Assembly: GCA_016199305.1 (NCBI GenBank)
Contig: JACQGZ010000326.1
Span: forward strand, 1 to 5,773
Direction: 5' to 3'
Source: Armatimonadota bacterium
GTDB taxonomy: Bacteria > Sysuimicrobiota > Sysuimicrobiia > Sysuimicrobiales > Humicultoraceae
Length of the DNA: 5,773 nucleotides
Positions 5,199 through 5,773 of the stretch are shown here, one piece after another; the stretch's first letter is position 1; every line of letters begins with the position of its first letter. The notes beneath the pieces were generated by a model that saw nothing but the letters and a program-made list of their open reading frames with translations, ran no database searches and was not told the DNA's origin. The position numbers were made by a program, and so were the translations under genes.

Positions 5199-5773
5199 TT
5201 ACGATAGCACGTCTGGCACCAGTGATGCCTCTCCCAGCCTGAAAACGGCCGGGGTGAGGGGGAATCTGGCCCCGGCGTAGGCGGCGGCGGCCTCCCCGGC
5301 GAGGCGGGCGGCGCCGTCGCGGCCGGCGATCAACAGCAGGTGCTCGTGGGGGATGGCGGCCACGGCCGGTTCCAGGTCCGGCGGGGTGACCAGGTCGGGG
5401 ACGAGAATCCGGGTGGCCTCAAAGCCATCCAGGCTCTCGTAGATCGTTCGCGGCCCGCCGAGCTCCTCCAGGAGATGGACCGTCCGCCGTCTGAGATTTG
5501 CCAGGGCGAGGCGATGCAAGTCCTCCGCGGACAGCTCCCATGTCCTGAGCATCCCGTCCGTCACGTAGGTGATCTGATGAAACCCCTCGATCGCATAGAT
5601 GACGGCCAGCTCCTCGGCGAATGGCTGGGCGGCCAGTTGCAGGGCCGGCGGGTAGCGGCGGTAGAGCGCCACGAACGCCGCCGGTTTGATCAGCGGGAGG
5701 AGGTGGCCGCGGACGCGCTGCAGCGGCGGCGGCTGGGGCGGGGGCAGGGCGGCGCGGATCTCGTCGACGAGAC
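5199..5773 (-). CDS. DUF1444 (YtpQ-like) family protein, 5' end outside window
   Basis: The minus-strand frame is open from the window edge to TAA 5199-5201, giving the last about 190 residues. A GTG at 5670-5672 is internal: the frame continues upstream with family-like sequence (HLLPLIKPAAFVALYRRYPP) after a Pro-rich stretch. The visible order is PFAEELAVIYAIEGFHQITYVTDGML, then LSAEDLHRLALANL, then a C-terminal half with ATRILVPDL and HEHLLLIAGRDGAA. This is the pattern of DUF1444 proteins such as B. subtilis YtpQ, of unknown function. In such proteins the segment 'YVTDxxLxxWxLSxEDLHxLALxNL' is the most recognisable, as I remember. No signal peptide or membrane helix is seen in the visible part. 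It is followed after 75 bp by the 80-aa gene on the same strand. Confidence 0.8.
   Translation of the reverse strand, partial: LVDEIRAALPPPQPPPLQRVRGHLLPLIKPAAFVALYRRYPPALQLAAQPFAEELAVIYAIEGFHQITYVTDGMLRTWELSAEDLHRLALANLRRRTVHLLEELGGPRTIYESLDGFEATRILVPDLVTPPDLEPAVAAIPHEHLLLIAGRDGAARLAGEAAAAYAGARFPLTPAVFRLGEASLVPDVLS

Overview
The window looks like a piece of a GC-rich bacterial chromosome (or a metagenomic contig) into which a short mobile segment of different composition has landed. No rRNA, tRNA or CRISPR is visible. The lineage cannot be fixed from this much sequence. The GC-rich core genes (NP-II pyrimidine-nucleoside phosphorylase with the lysine typical of the broad-specificity enzymes, a DUF1444/YtpQ-like protein, a DUF3307-type membrane fragment) would fit an uncultured high-GC lineage related to Firmicutes/Terrabacteria, but this is only an inference.

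Region 1, about 1-1300, is mobile. It opens with the last 95 codons of an ISAzo13-family transposase (3-290). A complete integron gene cassette follows (about 314-981): a GNAT acetyltransferase gene (349-873) and a well-formed attC recombination site (877-987). The attC has complementary outer core sites GCCTAAC/GTTAGGC, and its inner arms pair along 12 bp with a single extrahelical base. A second cassette starts at the attC crossover point and carries the 5' part of a P-loop ATPase gene (from 1054). That gene is cut off near 1285-1305, before any second attC. No integrase gene is in view.

Region 2, about 1305-3567, is GC-rich core sequence. It begins in the middle of a gene: the last 120 codons of a three-helix membrane protein resembling the C-terminus of DUF3307 proteins. 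Next come a complete pyrimidine-nucleoside phosphorylase (1677-2990) and, 1 bp after its stop, a polynucleotide-kinase-like P-loop kinase (2992-3567). The three reading frames are nearly contiguous and look like one former operon whose first gene was destroyed by the junction.

Region 3, 3576-5773, has a 118-aa unknown protein on the minus strand (3576-3932). It diverges from a 3-hydroxybutyryl-CoA dehydrogenase gene (4027-4884); the 94-bp gap between them holds two inverted repeats. The dehydrogenase converges on, and overlaps by its stop codon, a small 80-aa minus-strand gene (4881-5123) with a strong ribosome binding site. Upstream of that gene is the 3' part of a DUF1444 (YtpQ-like) gene (5199 to beyond 5773).

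The core genes cover nucleoside salvage, nucleic-acid or nucleotide phosphorylation and acyl-CoA metabolism, with no evident single pathway. The most informative part is the integron cassette remnant, with its attC, its duplicated cassette 5' ends, the flanking IS and the abrupt junction into a broken chromosomal gene.
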